Notes: generated from the letters alone by a model not told the origin. 64,000 nucleotides of DNA from Enterococcus dispar ATCC 51266 (GCF_000406945.1 NZ_KE136354.1:124001-188000), one strand, 5' to 3'. Shown: positions 46,626 through 55,333, numbered from the stretch's first letter. Made by a program: numbers and translations.

Positions 46626-46966
46626 TATTGGAAAGAAATGAAGCAACCCTTTTCACGTTTTGAAAATACTTTCAATTTATATTGAAGCGTGAAAGTAAGA
46701 TTTTCACTTGGTTGATCTTATGTAAAATGTAGCTTTTTTGAAAAGTGCAGCATTGATATTGACGTTTTTTTAGTAGTACTCAGTCAAAATAGTATAGAAA
46801 TACGTAAAAAGCAATAGGGAATCATTTTATTTAATAAATAACAAATGTTAATGGAGAGTTGTAATCAAAAAGGAAGGCAGCAAGTAAGAAAATAAGCTAA
46901 TTATAAAGAGGATAAAGAATTATTTGGTAGAATTCATCCTCTAAAGAAGACAATATCTTTTATTTA

Positions 46967-46981
46967 TTGAAAACGTTGACC
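46967..46981 (+). promoter_or_regulatory. Isolated cre-like site
   Basis: TTGAAAACGTTGACC matches the cre consensus at all but the last position. It is 420 bases before the PTS start and 230 after the ald end, with no gene close by, so its target is unclear. Confidence 0.4.
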
Positions 46982-47148
46982 CTTAGTAAGTGCGTTAAAG
47001 AACGTTTTTCCAACATCTTAGAATTGGCGTCATTGCCACACAATTATAGGAACTTGAAAATGTGAGGAGCAACTGTTAAGCAGTGTTGTTTAATAAAAAT
47101 GATTTTCTACGATTTTAGAGTGATGGACTTTCCTAAGTGTCAATAAGA

Positions 47149-47199
47149 TAAAAAAAAGCACCAGAAGTAAAATTGGATAACTTCTGGTACTTTTTAATT
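47149..47199 (-). terminator. Terminator after ald
   Basis: ACCAGAAGT pairs with ACTTCTGGT, and the minus strand continues with TTTTTTTT. Confidence 0.85.
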
Positions 47200-47209
47200 T
47201 TTGCAGCCT

Positions 47210-48319
47210 TTAAATCAAAGTAGACAACTCTGTGTAAGGCAGATTTAAATCCTCTGCCACTGCCTGCATTGTTAAATGTCCTTGATAGGTGTTAACGCCG
47301 TGGTAAAGGGCATTATTGTATTGCAATAAATCGGCTAAATTAGTGGATGCCAAAAGTCTTACATATGGTAAAGTAGCGTTACTTAATGCGTATGTTGAAG
47401 TCTGTGGTACTGCTCCAGGCATATTGGCCACTGCATAGTGAATGACACCAGAATGTACATAAGTGGGGTCCTCATGGGTTGTAACTTTGTTTCCAGTTGC
47501 AAAAATTCCCCCTTGATCGATTGCGATATCGACAATAACTGATTCTTTAGGCATGGCTGCTACCATGTCTTTTGTAATTAATGTTGGTGCTTTGTGACCC
47601 GGAAGTAAAACAGCCCCGATAACAAGATCGGCATCTTGTAATGAAGTACGAATATTTAGTTCATTAGAAAGAAGTGTTTGTACTTGACCGCTAAAAAGAT
47701 CATCCAATTCTTTTAAGCGGTTTAAATTGATATCTAAAATGGTAACATGCGCCCCTAAACCAAGAGCAAGTCGTGCGGCGTTATAACCTGAAACACCTCC
47801 ACCAATAATCACCACATTACCTTGCCGTACCCCAGGAACTCCTGCTAGTAAAATTCCTTTGCCGCCAAAGGTTCGTTGTAAATATTGTGCACCAATTTGT
47901 GCTGCCATTCTGCCAGCGATTTCACTCATGGGAGAAAGAAGCGGAAGGCTGCCATCGGTTAGCTGCACATTTTCATAAGCAATAGCGGTAACGCCCCGCT
48001 TCATTAATTCTTCTGTCAATTCTTTATTAGCTGCTAAATGAAGGTAGGTAAATAACAGCAGGCCATTTCTAAAATATTGATATTCACTGGGGTGAGGTTC
48101 TTTAACTTTCAGGACCATTTCACAGTTCCAAACTTCTGCGACAGTGGTCAAAATAGCACCAACTTTTTGATATTCCTCATCTGCAATCCCAGAGCCTAAG
48201 CCGGCACCGGTTTCAACTATGACGGTATGCCCAGCGTTTATTAATTCTAAGACCCCACTAGGAGGCAATGCAACCCGATTTTCATGATTCTTAATTTCTT
48301 TTGCGATTCCAATTTTCAT
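47210..48319 (-). CDS. ald: Alanine dehydrogenase
   Basis: A 369-residue enzyme that interconverts L-alanine and pyruvate plus ammonia with NAD. It starts [20 protein letters not shown], has the substrate-binding [10 protein letters not shown] and the NAD fold [21 protein letters not shown] (about 168). I chose the ATG at 48319, which has AAGGAG 8 bases upstream, over the in-frame TTG nine bases before it. A complete cre match overlaps its promoter, so it is likely under CcpA control. Single-gene unit. Confidence 0.95.
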   Translation of the reverse strand: MKIGIAKEIKNHENRVALPPSGVLELINAGHTVIVETGAGLGSGIADEEYQKVGAILTTVAEVWNCEMVLKVKEPHPSEYQYFRNGLLLFTYLHLAANKELTEELMKRGVTAIAYENVQLTDGSLPLLSPMSEIAGRMAAQIGAQYLQRTFGGKGILLAGVPGVRQGNVVIIGGGVSGYNAARLALGLGAHVTILDINLNRLKELDDLFSGQVQTLLSNELNIRTSLQDADLVIGAVLLPGHKAPTLITKDMVAAMPKESVIVDIAIDQGGIFATGNKVTTHEDPTYVHSGVIHYAVANMPGAVPQTSTYALSNATLPYVRLLASTNLADLLQYNNALYHGVNTYQGHLTMQAVAEDLNLPYTELSTLI

Positions 48320-48398
48320 GTGCAACACTCCTTTTCTTCTGTCAATTTAGCCTAACTTACGCCTCCATACTAGAAGAGGAACTCACTTCTTACTTTTC

Positions 48399-48427
48399 AG
48401 TATAGTGGAAAAGGAAACGATTACAAA
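48399..48427 (-). promoter_or_regulatory. ald promoter with perfect cre match
   Basis: The -10 TATACT (48404-48399) lies 17 bp from a weak -35 (48427-48422). TTGTAATCGTTTCCT on the minus strand (48426-48412) fits the 15-base cre consensus at every position and overlaps the -35. Confidence 0.55.
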
Positions 48428-48516
48428 GCAGCTTTTCAAAATTTAGAAAAAAAACGCCAAAATTCTTGTGATAAAACAGCTCGATGGCTAGAATAAGAAA
48501 GACAAGAGGTGATGAG

Positions 48517-49266
48517 ATGCTCAAGAAATTGCAAAAAAAATTAAATGAGTATAATCCGCAATATCATGTTTTAAACTTAACTTTATCTATTATTTGGATT
48601 ATTTTAATGTTATTGGATTTTGCATCTGTCATTAATATTAATGAAAATCCTTTTCGTATTTTAGATTATCTTATCTGGCTGTTATTTACTGTTGATTTTT
48701 TTGGTCGTTTAATTGTTGATCCAGATAAAAAAACTTTTTTTAAAAAAAATATTTTTGATTTAATTGCAATTTTACCCTTAAACTTTATTTTTGGCTTATT
48801 CGGTTTGGCTCATTTTGGTAAAATTTCACGGATTAATCGGATTGCCCGTATTATTGGACTATTTGGTAAGTTATCTCGCAATAAGCGTAGTATTTTATAT
48901 ACTAACGGTTTTATTTATGTGCTTTATATTAGTTTGGGGATTATTGTTATTGGCGCAGGTTTATTTTCAATTGCTGAAAATAGATCTTTTGCAGATGCAT
49001 TGTGGTACGCCATTGTTACGGTAACTACCGTCGGTTATGGCGACATTGCCCCCACAACCGATGCTGGAAAATTGATTGCGGCAGTCTTGATGATTTTAGG
49101 GATTGGATTTATCGGGATTTTGACTTCTACAATTACCTCATACTTTAGTCATAAAAATGAAGCGATGCGGCAAGTTGAAGAAGACAGTGAGTTATCGCAA
49201 TTAAAAAAGGAAATTACGACTTTGCAACAACAATTGGATCGGATTGAAAAATTATTAAAAAAATAG
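48517..49266 (+). CDS. Voltage-gated-type potassium channel
   Basis: A 249-residue six-helix channel. The S4-like segment GKISRINRIARIIGLFGKLSR has a basic residue about every third position (101-121). The pore loop has the selectivity filter TVTTVGYGD (about 168-176). The C-terminus (about 222-249) is a coiled coil, LSQLKKEITTLQQQLDRIEK, likely for tetramer assembly. The start ATG 48517 follows AGAGGTGATG; an in-frame ATG 33 bases earlier lacks that site. No RCK domain is present. A terminator follows. Confidence 0.9.
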   Translation: MLKKLQKKLNEYNPQYHVLNLTLSIIWIILMLLDFASVININENPFRILDYLIWLLFTVDFFGRLIVDPDKKTFFKKNIFDLIAILPLNFIFGLFGLAHFGKISRINRIARIIGLFGKLSRNKRSILYTNGFIYVLYISLGIIVIGAGLFSIAENRSFADALWYAIVTVTTVGYGDIAPTTDAGKLIAAVLMILGIGFIGILTSTITSYFSHKNEAMRQVEEDSELSQLKKEITTLQQQLDRIEKLLKK

Positions 49267-49316
49267 CGAAAAAGAATCAGGGGCAAAAAATGAATTCTTG
49301 CTCCTGATTCTTTTTC
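49267..49316 (+). terminator. Terminator after the K+ channel gene
   Basis: AAAAAGAATCAGG pairs with CCTGATTCTTTTT, with GCAA/TTGC inside. Confidence 0.85.
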
Positions 49317-49419
49317 ATGTAACCAGTAGAAAATAAGCGCTCAAGCGCTAAGTAGAAATCTACTAGAAATATGCAGTGCAGGTTGCTTTTTGTTAACAGT
49401 AGAAATTTTCTTTCCCAGA

Positions 49420-50100
49420 TTAACTTTTAGTAAATGTCCAATAATGAATAATTTCTCCTGTTAAGTCTTGAGGATGAAATAGCTCTTTATACGTGGTTTT
49501 TGCGGGTTTGTCATTGGGATCTAAAACCAATACTTGATTGTTTTGCTGGGCACCTAAGACCATAATGTGCCCCACCTCAGTGAAGCGACCAGGTTTGACA
49601 GAGACGATAACCGGAATTTTTTGTTGTAAATATTTGCTGGCAGTTTGAAAATCATTACCTAAGTCATGATATTGCAATTGATAGTGGTTGGCAAAATCAC
49701 TGAAAATTTGCCAAGCAGTTCCTTGTCCAGTTACAAAATAATTATTATGTGCCCAAGACAAGATATCATATGGGGTGGCTTCTTTTTTTTCAAAATACGA
49801 AAGAACCATCGTTAAAGATAAAATAGCACAACCATTTTGTGCCAACGTATTATCTTCCCCTGTACCATAGCTATCTTGTGCCCAACGTTCATCTGTTTGG
49901 AGAATAAGAGGCGTTGGGACGTTATTCCCTTTTAAGGTTTGGTTTGCTTTTTGACTGTATTGTTGTTGCGTAATAGTGGGAGTAGAGTCAAAAAAAGTAG
50001 TATCAGTTGGCTTTGCGACTAAAAGCCAAATCCCCCCTAATAAAAGCATGCAAAAACCAATAAAAATTATTTTAGGTTGCCGTGATTTTTTACGGGCCAT
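49420..50100 (-). CDS. Membrane-anchored C39-like (papain-fold) peptidase
   Basis: A 226-residue protein with one N-terminal membrane helix (IIFIGFCMLLLGGIWLLVA, 11-29) and the rest probably outside. The peptidase_C39_2-type domain shows the catalytic Cys91 in AQNGCAILSLTMVL, His178 in EVGHIMVLGAQ and a following Asp in LVLDPND. Such proteins may process peptides or cell-wall material; the target is unknown. I chose the ATG at 50100 rather than a TTG one codon earlier. No transporter with a fused C39 domain is nearby. Confidence 0.82.
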   Translation of the reverse strand: MARKKSRQPKIIFIGFCMLLLGGIWLLVAKPTDTTFFDSTPTITQQQYSQKANQTLKGNNVPTPLILQTDERWAQDSYGTGEDNTLAQNGCAILSLTMVLSYFEKKEATPYDILSWAHNNYFVTGQGTAWQIFSDFANHYQLQYHDLGNDFQTASKYLQQKIPVIVSVKPGRFTEVGHIMVLGAQQNNQVLVLDPNDKPAKTTYKELFHPQDLTGEIIHYWTFTKS

Positions 50101-50285
50101 CAAAACACCTCGCTTATAGTAGATACTGAGTTTACTCTAAAGCAAATGGTAGAAAAATAAAATCGGTCACAGGACTGATTTAGGAAACTTTAAAGTTTGA
50201 AAGGGATATTTAGTAAAAACATTTGTCAAAGTAAGCAATCTAGAAGGCATAATTAAGAAATCATAAAGTACAGGTTAGCTAAGTG

Positions 50286-50314
50286 TTGACAAAATTTTTG
50301 TTAGTTGGTAATCT
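50286..50314 (+). promoter_or_regulatory. Promoter of the zinc-independent ribosomal operon
   Basis: TTGACA (50286-50291), a 17-bp spacer and a weak TAATCT (50309-50314). The Zur box lies just downstream, covering the likely start of transcription. Confidence 0.5.
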
Positions 50315-50324
50315 AATGAAGTTC

Positions 50325-50345
50325 AAAACGAAATGGTTACGATTT
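50325..50345. promoter_or_regulatory. Zur-box-like operator
   Basis: Left half AAAACGAAAT and right half GTTACGATTT around one central G. Against the Firmicutes Zur consensus (TCGTAATnATTACGA with A/T flanks) 17 of 20 fixed positions agree, the right half almost perfectly. It is 36 bases before the S14 start and downstream of a TTGACA promoter, so Zur with zinc would block transcription. Confidence 0.75.
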
Positions 50346-50380
50346 ACAAAATAGAAAAAGAAATGAAAGGAGCTATTTCA

Positions 50381-50650
50381 ATGGCTAAAAAATCAAAGAT
50401 CGCTAAAGCGAATAAACAAATCGCTTTAATTGAAAAATACGCATCACAACGTGCACGATTAAAAGATGCCAAGGATTATTCTGCATTGGCAAAATTACCC
50501 AAAGATTCCAATCCCAATCGTTTGAAATTACGGGATCAAATTGATGGTCGTCCACGAGCATATATGCGCAAATTTGGTATGTCACGAATTAATTTTCGGA
50601 AACTTGCTCATGTGGGACTAATTCCAGGCGTGAAAAAAGCAAGTTGGTAA
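50381..50650 (+). CDS. rpsN: Ribosomal protein S14, cysteine-free paralogue
   Basis: An 89-residue S14 of the long, zinc-free type. The sequence [20 protein letters not shown] has the family start and [17 protein letters not shown] (about 58-74) is conserved S14. It contains no Cys, so it lacks the CxxC-CxxC ribbon of the zinc-binding S14 that enterococci encode in the ribosomal operon. It is the first gene of an operon behind a Zur box and would replace the zinc form when zinc is scarce. ATG 50381 follows AAAGGAG; an earlier in-frame ATG at 50333 lies over the operator and is rejected. Confidence 0.93.
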   Translation: MAKKSKIAKANKQIALIEKYASQRARLKDAKDYSALAKLPKDSNPNRLKLRDQIDGRPRAYMRKFGMSRINFRKLAHVGLIPGVKKASW

Positions 50651-50682
50651 AAGTAGAAGAAACAGTTTAGGAGGAATAGACT

Positions 50683-50856
50683 ATGGCAGTTCCTGCAAGA
50701 AAAACATCAAAAATGAAAAAAAGGCTGAGAAGAACACATCAAAATTTAAATCGTCCAGAAATCTCTTTTGATGAAGCAACTGGTGATTACAGACATTCCC
50801 ATCGTGTTTCTTTAAATGGTTATTACAAAGGACGTAAAATTACGGCTGAAAAATAG
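50683..50856 (+). CDS. rpmF: Ribosomal protein L32, cysteine-free paralogue
   Basis: A 57-residue L32 starting [20 protein letters not shown], the family pattern. The zinc-binding Cys pairs normally found in the middle and tail are absent; [10 protein letters not shown] and [12 protein letters not shown] occupy that part. It is the second gene of the operon (33 bases after S14), with an AGGAGGA site. It fits the zinc-sparing set of ribosomal proteins. Confidence 0.88.
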   Translation: MAVPARKTSKMKKRLRRTHQNLNRPEISFDEATGDYRHSHRVSLNGYYKGRKITAEK

Positions 50857-50866
50857 GAGAAAAAAT

Positions 50867-51244
50867 ATGCAAATTATTTATCCGCCTTTAGTTGAAGAAT
50901 ATTTCAACTATCAACGCCATAAAACTAAAGAAAATTTGGATAAAAGTTCCGTCTATCAAGATATGGTAGTAGCTGGTCTAATTACGGAGACTGGTATGCC
51001 CACAAAAGAAGCATTAGAAAAAGGGATGATTAAAGATTTCTATGAAGAAGAAGATTTAAGCTTTTCTGATTTCTTAAATTTGTATCCTGTTTTTTCAGAT
51101 TATGATACAACGGTGTTTCAAAAAATCGCTGGTTTTTGGGAAATTACGCTTGAGTTTAAAACAGCATTACTGGCTGACTTAGCAGCTAAAAACTTTGATT
51201 ATGATGAAGCATTACAAATTCAAATGTATTTAGCAGATCGATAA
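50867..51244 (+). CDS. Unrecognised protein in the zinc-independent ribosomal operon
   Basis: A 125-residue soluble protein starting MQIIYPPLVEEYFNYQRHKT. I do not recognise the family. It has no Cys, no signal peptide and no membrane segment, is acidic (FYEEEDLSFSDFLNLYPVFSD), and seems mostly helical, including a C-terminal ALLADLAAKNFDYDEALQI. The start ATG 50867 follows GGAGA at 10 bases from the L32 stop; an upstream in-frame start lies inside L32. It lies between L32 and L33 behind a Zur box, so it is expected to rise under zinc limitation. A role in ribosome assembly, hibernation or zinc handling is a guess. Confidence 0.8.
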   Translation: MQIIYPPLVEEYFNYQRHKTKENLDKSSVYQDMVVAGLITETGMPTKEALEKGMIKDFYEEEDLSFSDFLNLYPVFSDYDTTVFQKIAGFWEITLEFKTALLADLAAKNFDYDEALQIQMYLADR

Positions 51245-51258
51245 ATAGGAGATAAAAA

Positions 51259-51408
51259 ATGCGACAAACGATTATTTTAGAAGGTGTCCAAACCAAAGAA
51301 CGCCTTTATTTAACTACAAAGAACAAGCGCAACCATCCTGAACGCTTGGAACTTAAAAAGTATTCACCAAAACTACGTCGTCATATAACGTTTAAAGAAG
51401 TCAAATAA
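51259..51408 (+). CDS. rpmG: Ribosomal protein L33, cysteine-free paralogue
   Basis: A 49-residue L33 ([20 protein letters not shown], then [16 protein letters not shown]). The CxxC pairs of the zinc-type L33 are missing, and the Lys-Arg-rich tail fits the family. It is the fourth gene of the Zur-type operon, 14 bases after the unknown gene, with a TAGGAG site. Confidence 0.9.
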   Translation: MRQTIILEGVQTKERLYLTTKNKRNHPERLELKKYSPKLRRHITFKEVK

Positions 51409-51460
51409 ACGTTTCAATTTAAAATAGAAATTAGTTGAGCAGTTGGGAGGAGAAAAGAAA

Positions 51461-51592
51461 ATGGAAAAGACAGATTTGGCCACGGCGTACAGACGCTTAA
51501 AGAGCCCGAATATTCAAACCAGAAAACAGGCGTTAAAAGTTATTAAAGAACATAAACGCGCGAAAATAAAAGCATATTATGCTGCAAACTAA
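51461..51592 (+). CDS. 43-residue protein, putative metal homeostasis protein
   Basis: Very small basic protein, MEKTDLATAYRRLKSPNIQT, then RKQALKVIKEHKRAKIKAYY, ending AAN. It resembles a short Lactobacillales family that I recall as annotated putative metal homeostasis protein; this match is from memory. It has no Cys or His pair that would bind metal, and it may form a single helix. A GGGAGGAG site precedes ATG 51461. Being last in the zinc-sparing operon, it is likely produced under zinc shortage. Confidence 0.78.
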   Translation: MEKTDLATAYRRLKSPNIQTRKQALKVIKEHKRAKIKAYYAAN

Positions 51593-51630
51593 AAAAGGGA
51601 CAATCATTTTTGATTGTCCCTTTTTTTGTA
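51591..51630 (+). terminator. Terminator of the zinc-sparing operon
   Basis: AAAAAAGGGACAATC pairs with GATTGTCCCTTTTTT around ATTTTT; seven T follow. Confidence 0.9.
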
Positions 51631-51723
51631 ATATTCCAATGTTTGATCCCAAAAGCAAATGGCAGTAGGAAGGGCGTAACGTCTAATTTTCAGTCTAGGA
51701 AACAAGAGGATACTGCTATGTTC

Positions 51724-53661
51724 TTATTCATATTCTTCTAACTCAAGACTTAATTCTTCCCATTGTTCGAGTAGCTGATTTTGTTTGCTGCGAGCGGCTT
51801 CTAATTTTTCATTTAATTCTTGTAGCTGCACATGATCTGCTAAAATTTCTGGTTTAACCATTTCTGCTTCTAATTGATCAATCGTGGCATCGGTTTGACT
51901 CATGGTTTGTTCCACATCGTTAACTTTTCGTTGAAGATTACGAACGAGCTTTTGTTGCTCTTTACTTTTTTGAAAGTTTTCTTTACCCGCAGACACTATA
52001 ACGGGTGTATTGCTCTCTTCAGCTGCTAGTAAAGCGGCAATTTCTTCTTCTTCTTTTTTCTTTTCCAAGTAATAATCGTAATCCCCTAAAAACAGACGAC
52101 TACCTGCAGGGGAGAGTTCAATGACTTTGGTGGCGATCCGATTGATAAAGTAACGGTCATGAGAAACAAATAAAAGGGTACCTTCATAATCAATTAAGGC
52201 ATTTTCTAAGACTTCTTTATTATCAATATCCAAATGGTTCGTTGGTTCATCTAAGATCAAGAAGTTTTCTTCATCCATTGCTAATTTGGCTAAAGCAACC
52301 CGAGCTTTTTCGCCACCGCTTAATAAATTGATTGGCTTGTCAACATCTTCACCTGAAAATAGAAAACTACCTAAAATATTGCGGATTTCTAATTCTGGTG
52401 TGGTAGGATGTTCATCCCATAACTCTTGTAGAATAGTTTTATTACTATTTAAATCTGCTTGGCCTTGATCGTAGTAGCCAATCGAAACATTGGCGCCTAA
52501 TTGGACTTCGCCACGTATAAAAGGCAGTTGGCCAATAAGAGATTTTAATAAAGTTGACTTACCGATCCCATTTGGTCCCACTAAAGCAATTGCATCTTGA
52601 CGACGAATATCTAAATCAACAGGTTGCGCTAAAATTTCATTGGGACCATACCCGATGGCCGCATCACTTAACTGTAAAACCACATTGCCGGAGACTTTGT
52701 CAATGTGAAAAAGAAAATGGGCTGACTTTTCGGCACTTTGGGGACGATCCATGCGCTCCATTTTTTCTAATTGTTTGCGGCGACTTTGAGCTCGTTTAGT
52801 AGTGGAGGCGCGCACTAAATTGCGGGCAACAAAATCTTCTAATTTATTGATTTCTTGTTGTTGTTTTTCATAGGCTTTCCATTCACTAGCAAGCTGTGCG
52901 GCTTTTAAATCCAAATAGCGACTGTAATTCCCTTTGTAATGCGTCATTTTATGACGGCTTAATTCATAAATCTCATTGGTTACTTTATCTAAAAAGTAGC
53001 GGTCATGGGAAACAATCAAAAGTGCACCACTGTAATTTTGCAAATAATTTTCCAGCCAACTTAGCGTTTCTATGTCCAAGTGGTTGGTGGGTTCGTCCAA
53101 AATTAAAATATCTGGTTTTTGCAAAAGCATGCGGGCGAGAGCTAAACGGGTTTTTTGACCACCAGAGAGGTTGTTAATTTTTTGCTGATAAAAACTTTCA
53201 TCAAATTGAAAACCATGTAAGACGGAACGAATTTCGTTTTCATAGCCGTAGCCATTAATATCGGCAAAATCATGTTGCAAGGTGTCGTATTCTTTTAAAA
53301 TATTTTCGTAATCATTACCATTGGGATCACTTTTAGAGATTTTAATTTCTAAAGTGCGCATCCGTTGTTCCATTTGCCGCACCTTGTCAAAGGCGGCAAG
53401 CATTTCATCCCATACGGTCGCATCAGAGGAAAGACCTGTATCTTGGGCTAAATAACCTAGTGTAGCTGTTTTATTTTTGGCAATTGTCCCTTCATCTGGC
53501 GCTTCAATTCCAGCGATGATTTTTAATAGGGTGGATTTGCCAGCGCCGTTGCGACCAACTAAACCAATCCGGGCTTTAGAGGCAATTTCTAAATGTATGT
53601 TGCGAAATAAAACATCTGCGCCAAAAAGACGGGCGATTTGATTTGCTTGTAATAATATCAT
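51724..53661 (-). CDS. ydiF: ABC-F ATPase, YdiF-type
   Basis: A 645-residue soluble protein with two ABC domains. The first has GLVGRNGAGKST and LSGGQKTRLALARML, the second ALVGPNGIGKST and LSGGEKARVALAKLA, both followed by LILDEPTNHLD. The linker (about 240-310) holds the basic RASTTKRAQSRRKQ segment typical of ribosome-acting ABC-F proteins. A C-terminal coiled coil (about 570-645) is present. It is not a transporter because it has no membrane part. It sits next to rex, as B. subtilis ydiF does near ydiH/rex. A role in translation or ribosome rescue is expected for the family. Confidence 0.9.
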   Translation of the reverse strand: MILLQANQIARLFGADVLFRNIHLEIASKARIGLVGRNGAGKSTLLKIIAGIEAPDEGTIAKNKTATLGYLAQDTGLSSDATVWDEMLAAFDKVRQMEQRMRTLEIKISKSDPNGNDYENILKEYDTLQHDFADINGYGYENEIRSVLHGFQFDESFYQQKINNLSGGQKTRLALARMLLQKPDILILDEPTNHLDIETLSWLENYLQNYSGALLIVSHDRYFLDKVTNEIYELSRHKMTHYKGNYSRYLDLKAAQLASEWKAYEKQQQEINKLEDFVARNLVRASTTKRAQSRRKQLEKMERMDRPQSAEKSAHFLFHIDKVSGNVVLQLSDAAIGYGPNEILAQPVDLDIRRQDAIALVGPNGIGKSTLLKSLIGQLPFIRGEVQLGANVSIGYYDQGQADLNSNKTILQELWDEHPTTPELEIRNILGSFLFSGEDVDKPINLLSGGEKARVALAKLAMDEENFLILDEPTNHLDIDNKEVLENALIDYEGTLLFVSHDRYFINRIATKVIELSPAGSRLFLGDYDYYLEKKKEEEEIAALLAAEESNTPVIVSAGKENFQKSKEQQKLVRNLQRKVNDVEQTMSQTDATIDQLEAEMVKPEILADHVQLQELNEKLEAARSKQNQLLEQWEELSLELEEYE

Positions 53662-53888
53662 GGATAATCTTCCTTTAAATGAATTCTGTCATGCGACTGA
53701 TTTTTCACAAATTTTAATGCGTAAGAAAAATAATAAAATAGGGAAATTTTCAGCATATCAAGTGTAGTCTATCATAATTTTACTACTGGTGTATATTGTC
53801 CTCTTTTACAAAAATAAAAATTCACAAATTTATGAGCAGAGAAATTGCATTTCCATAAACACCCTGTTATGATTTGTCAGTAAATTAC

Positions 53889-53904
53889 GTGAAAAATTCA
53901 CAAA
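53889..53904. promoter_or_regulatory. Possible Rex-like dyad in the rex leader
   Basis: GTGAA-AAA-TTCACAAA resembles a Rex site (TTGTGAAnnnnTTCACAA) in its right half, but the spacer is 3 instead of 4. It lies just before GGAGG. Weak support for autoregulation. Confidence 0.25.
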
Positions 53905-53918
53905 TGGAGGCGTACACG

Positions 53919-54554
53919 TTGAAAGATCATCACATTCCAAAGGCAACAGCAAAGCGTTTGCCCTTATACTACCGTTATTTGCGGATTTTAAATAATGCTG
54001 GAAAACAAAAAGTTTCTTCAACTGAACTGAGTGAAGCCGTTCAAGTGGATAGTGCTACTATTCGCCGCGACTTTTCGTATTTTGGTGAGCTAGGAAAAAG
54101 AGGCTATGGTTATGATGTGGAAGCATTGATGAATTTCTTTGCTAAAACATTGAATGAAGACCATATGACAAATGTTGCATTAGTTGGGGTGGGGAACTTA
54201 GGAACTGCTCTTTTAAAATATAAGTTTCATCAAAGTAATAGCATTCGCGTTAGTGCAGCCTTTGATGCAGATGAAAATATAACCGGTCGCATTATTGATG
54301 GTGTGCCAGTTTATGCTATGAAAGATATGGTAGAGCAAATTAAAATTCAAGAAATTGATATTGCAATTCTAACTGTCCCCGCAGAATTTGCTCAAAATAT
54401 TGTAGATGAACTTGTCTCTGCAGGAATTAAGGGTATCTTGAATTTTACTCCGGCTCGTCTAAATGCACCAAAAAGTGTTTTAATTCAAAACGTCGATTTA
54501 ACCAATGAATTGCAGACATTGATTTATTTCTTACATTCACAAGATGAAAAATAA
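53919..54554 (+). CDS. rex: Redox-sensing repressor Rex
   Basis: A 211-residue repressor that senses the NADH/NAD+ ratio. The winged helix (about 10-75) includes [34 protein letters not shown]. The NADH fold is [16 protein letters not shown] (about 87-102). The C-terminal helix ([13 protein letters not shown]) swaps in the dimer. I chose TTG 53919 because GGAGG lies 8 bases upstream; the ATG at 53904 is on top of that site. Rex usually controls fermentation and NADH-recycling genes. A terminator follows. Confidence 0.94.
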   Translation: MKDHHIPKATAKRLPLYYRYLRILNNAGKQKVSSTELSEAVQVDSATIRRDFSYFGELGKRGYGYDVEALMNFFAKTLNEDHMTNVALVGVGNLGTALLKYKFHQSNSIRVSAAFDADENITGRIIDGVPVYAMKDMVEQIKIQEIDIAILTVPAEFAQNIVDELVSAGIKGILNFTPARLNAPKSVLIQNVDLTNELQTLIYFLHSQDEK

Positions 54555-54555
54555 A

Positions 54556-54592
54556 AAGAAAGACCGAAGCTTAAAAAAGCCGGTCTTTTTTT
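54556..54592 (+). terminator. Terminator after rex
   Basis: AGACCG...AGCTT pairs with AAGC...CGGTCT, then eight T. Confidence 0.85.
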
Positions 54593-54807
54593 TAGGTATT
54601 TTTAGGTAAAGGATTATATAATTTCACAAGAAGTGAAGCCGATGTACCAAGGTTATTGATGTCTAGCTGCACGAAAGCTTAGCGACATTAAAGCAAACAT
54701 ATAAGAAATTTGTAGAACATTTTATTGCAATCCCTTCTTATTACTAGCGAGTTGGTGCGTTCGTAAAGTTTTTCTTACGGCTAACAATTAAAAGAAAAGA
54801 TGAATCG

Positions 54808-55146
54808 CTAACGAAAAAGTTCTTCATAGTTCGGTGTTTCATCAGAAAATTCAGCAATAATTTTTGTCATTGCGGGGTAATCAATGAAACGAGCCGAACG
54901 TGTTAATTCCTTACCATGACTAAGTAATACGACTAAAGGTGCTGTTAATGCTTGGAAATGGCCGGCTACTTCAGGAAACTTACTGCCATCAAAATGATAA
55001 ATTGGCACCTCTTCTCCAAAGCGTGCTTCTAGTTGCGGTTTTACAGCCACACAAATACTACACCCAGGTTGTGAAATGTAAGCAATCGCTAATTTTTCTT
55101 GGTTTAATTGTTGCAGTTCTTGGTTAAAATCTGTGACTTGAATCAT
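54808..55146 (-). CDS. Thioredoxin-family protein
   Basis: A 112-residue thioredoxin-like protein. The redox pair is SQPGCSICVAVKP (CSIC, 29-32), where classical thioredoxins have CGPC. The conserved cis-Pro is in LTAPLVVLLSHG (about 69). It has no signal peptide and would work in the cytosol as a thiol reductase. The partner is unknown. It is divergent from the metal-associated permease genes; 271 bp separate them. Confidence 0.85.
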   Translation of the reverse strand: MIQVTDFNQELQQLNQEKLAIAYISQPGCSICVAVKPQLEARFGEEVPIYHFDGSKFPEVAGHFQALTAPLVVLLSHGKELTRSARFIDYPAMTKIIAEFSDETPNYEELFR

Positions 55147-55264
55147 GGCGTCACCTGCTTTCTTTTAAAATGCATTTCTAATGTAAGTTTTTGGTCAATA
55201 AAAGTCAAATGAGTTGTTTGCTATCTTCAAAAAGTAAATGAAAGGTTAATTTTTTATCCTAGAC

Positions 55265-55293
55265 TTGTGAGTTTTAGCAAAAAAGCGTATATT
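55265..55293 (+). promoter_or_regulatory. Promoter of the DUF318/TIGR03943 pair
   Basis: TTGTGA (55265-55270), a 17-bp spacer and TATATT (55288-55293), about 125 bases before ATG 55418. Confidence 0.55.
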
Positions 55294-55333
55294 AAGGCGA
55301 CGAAAAAACAAAGTGAAAATTTTTTTGCTAGAA

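Larger units (their letters stand above)
46548..47148. other. Long intergenic stretch without a clear gene
   Basis: About 600 bases between the PTS promoter and the ald terminator. It contains the PTS promoter and cre, a set of inverted repeats at 46650-46694 (CTTTTCACG and GCGTGAAAG with TTTCAAT/ATTGAAG inside), an isolated cre match at 46967-46981, and only short reading frames. I see no convincing coding region. Confidence 0.5.
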
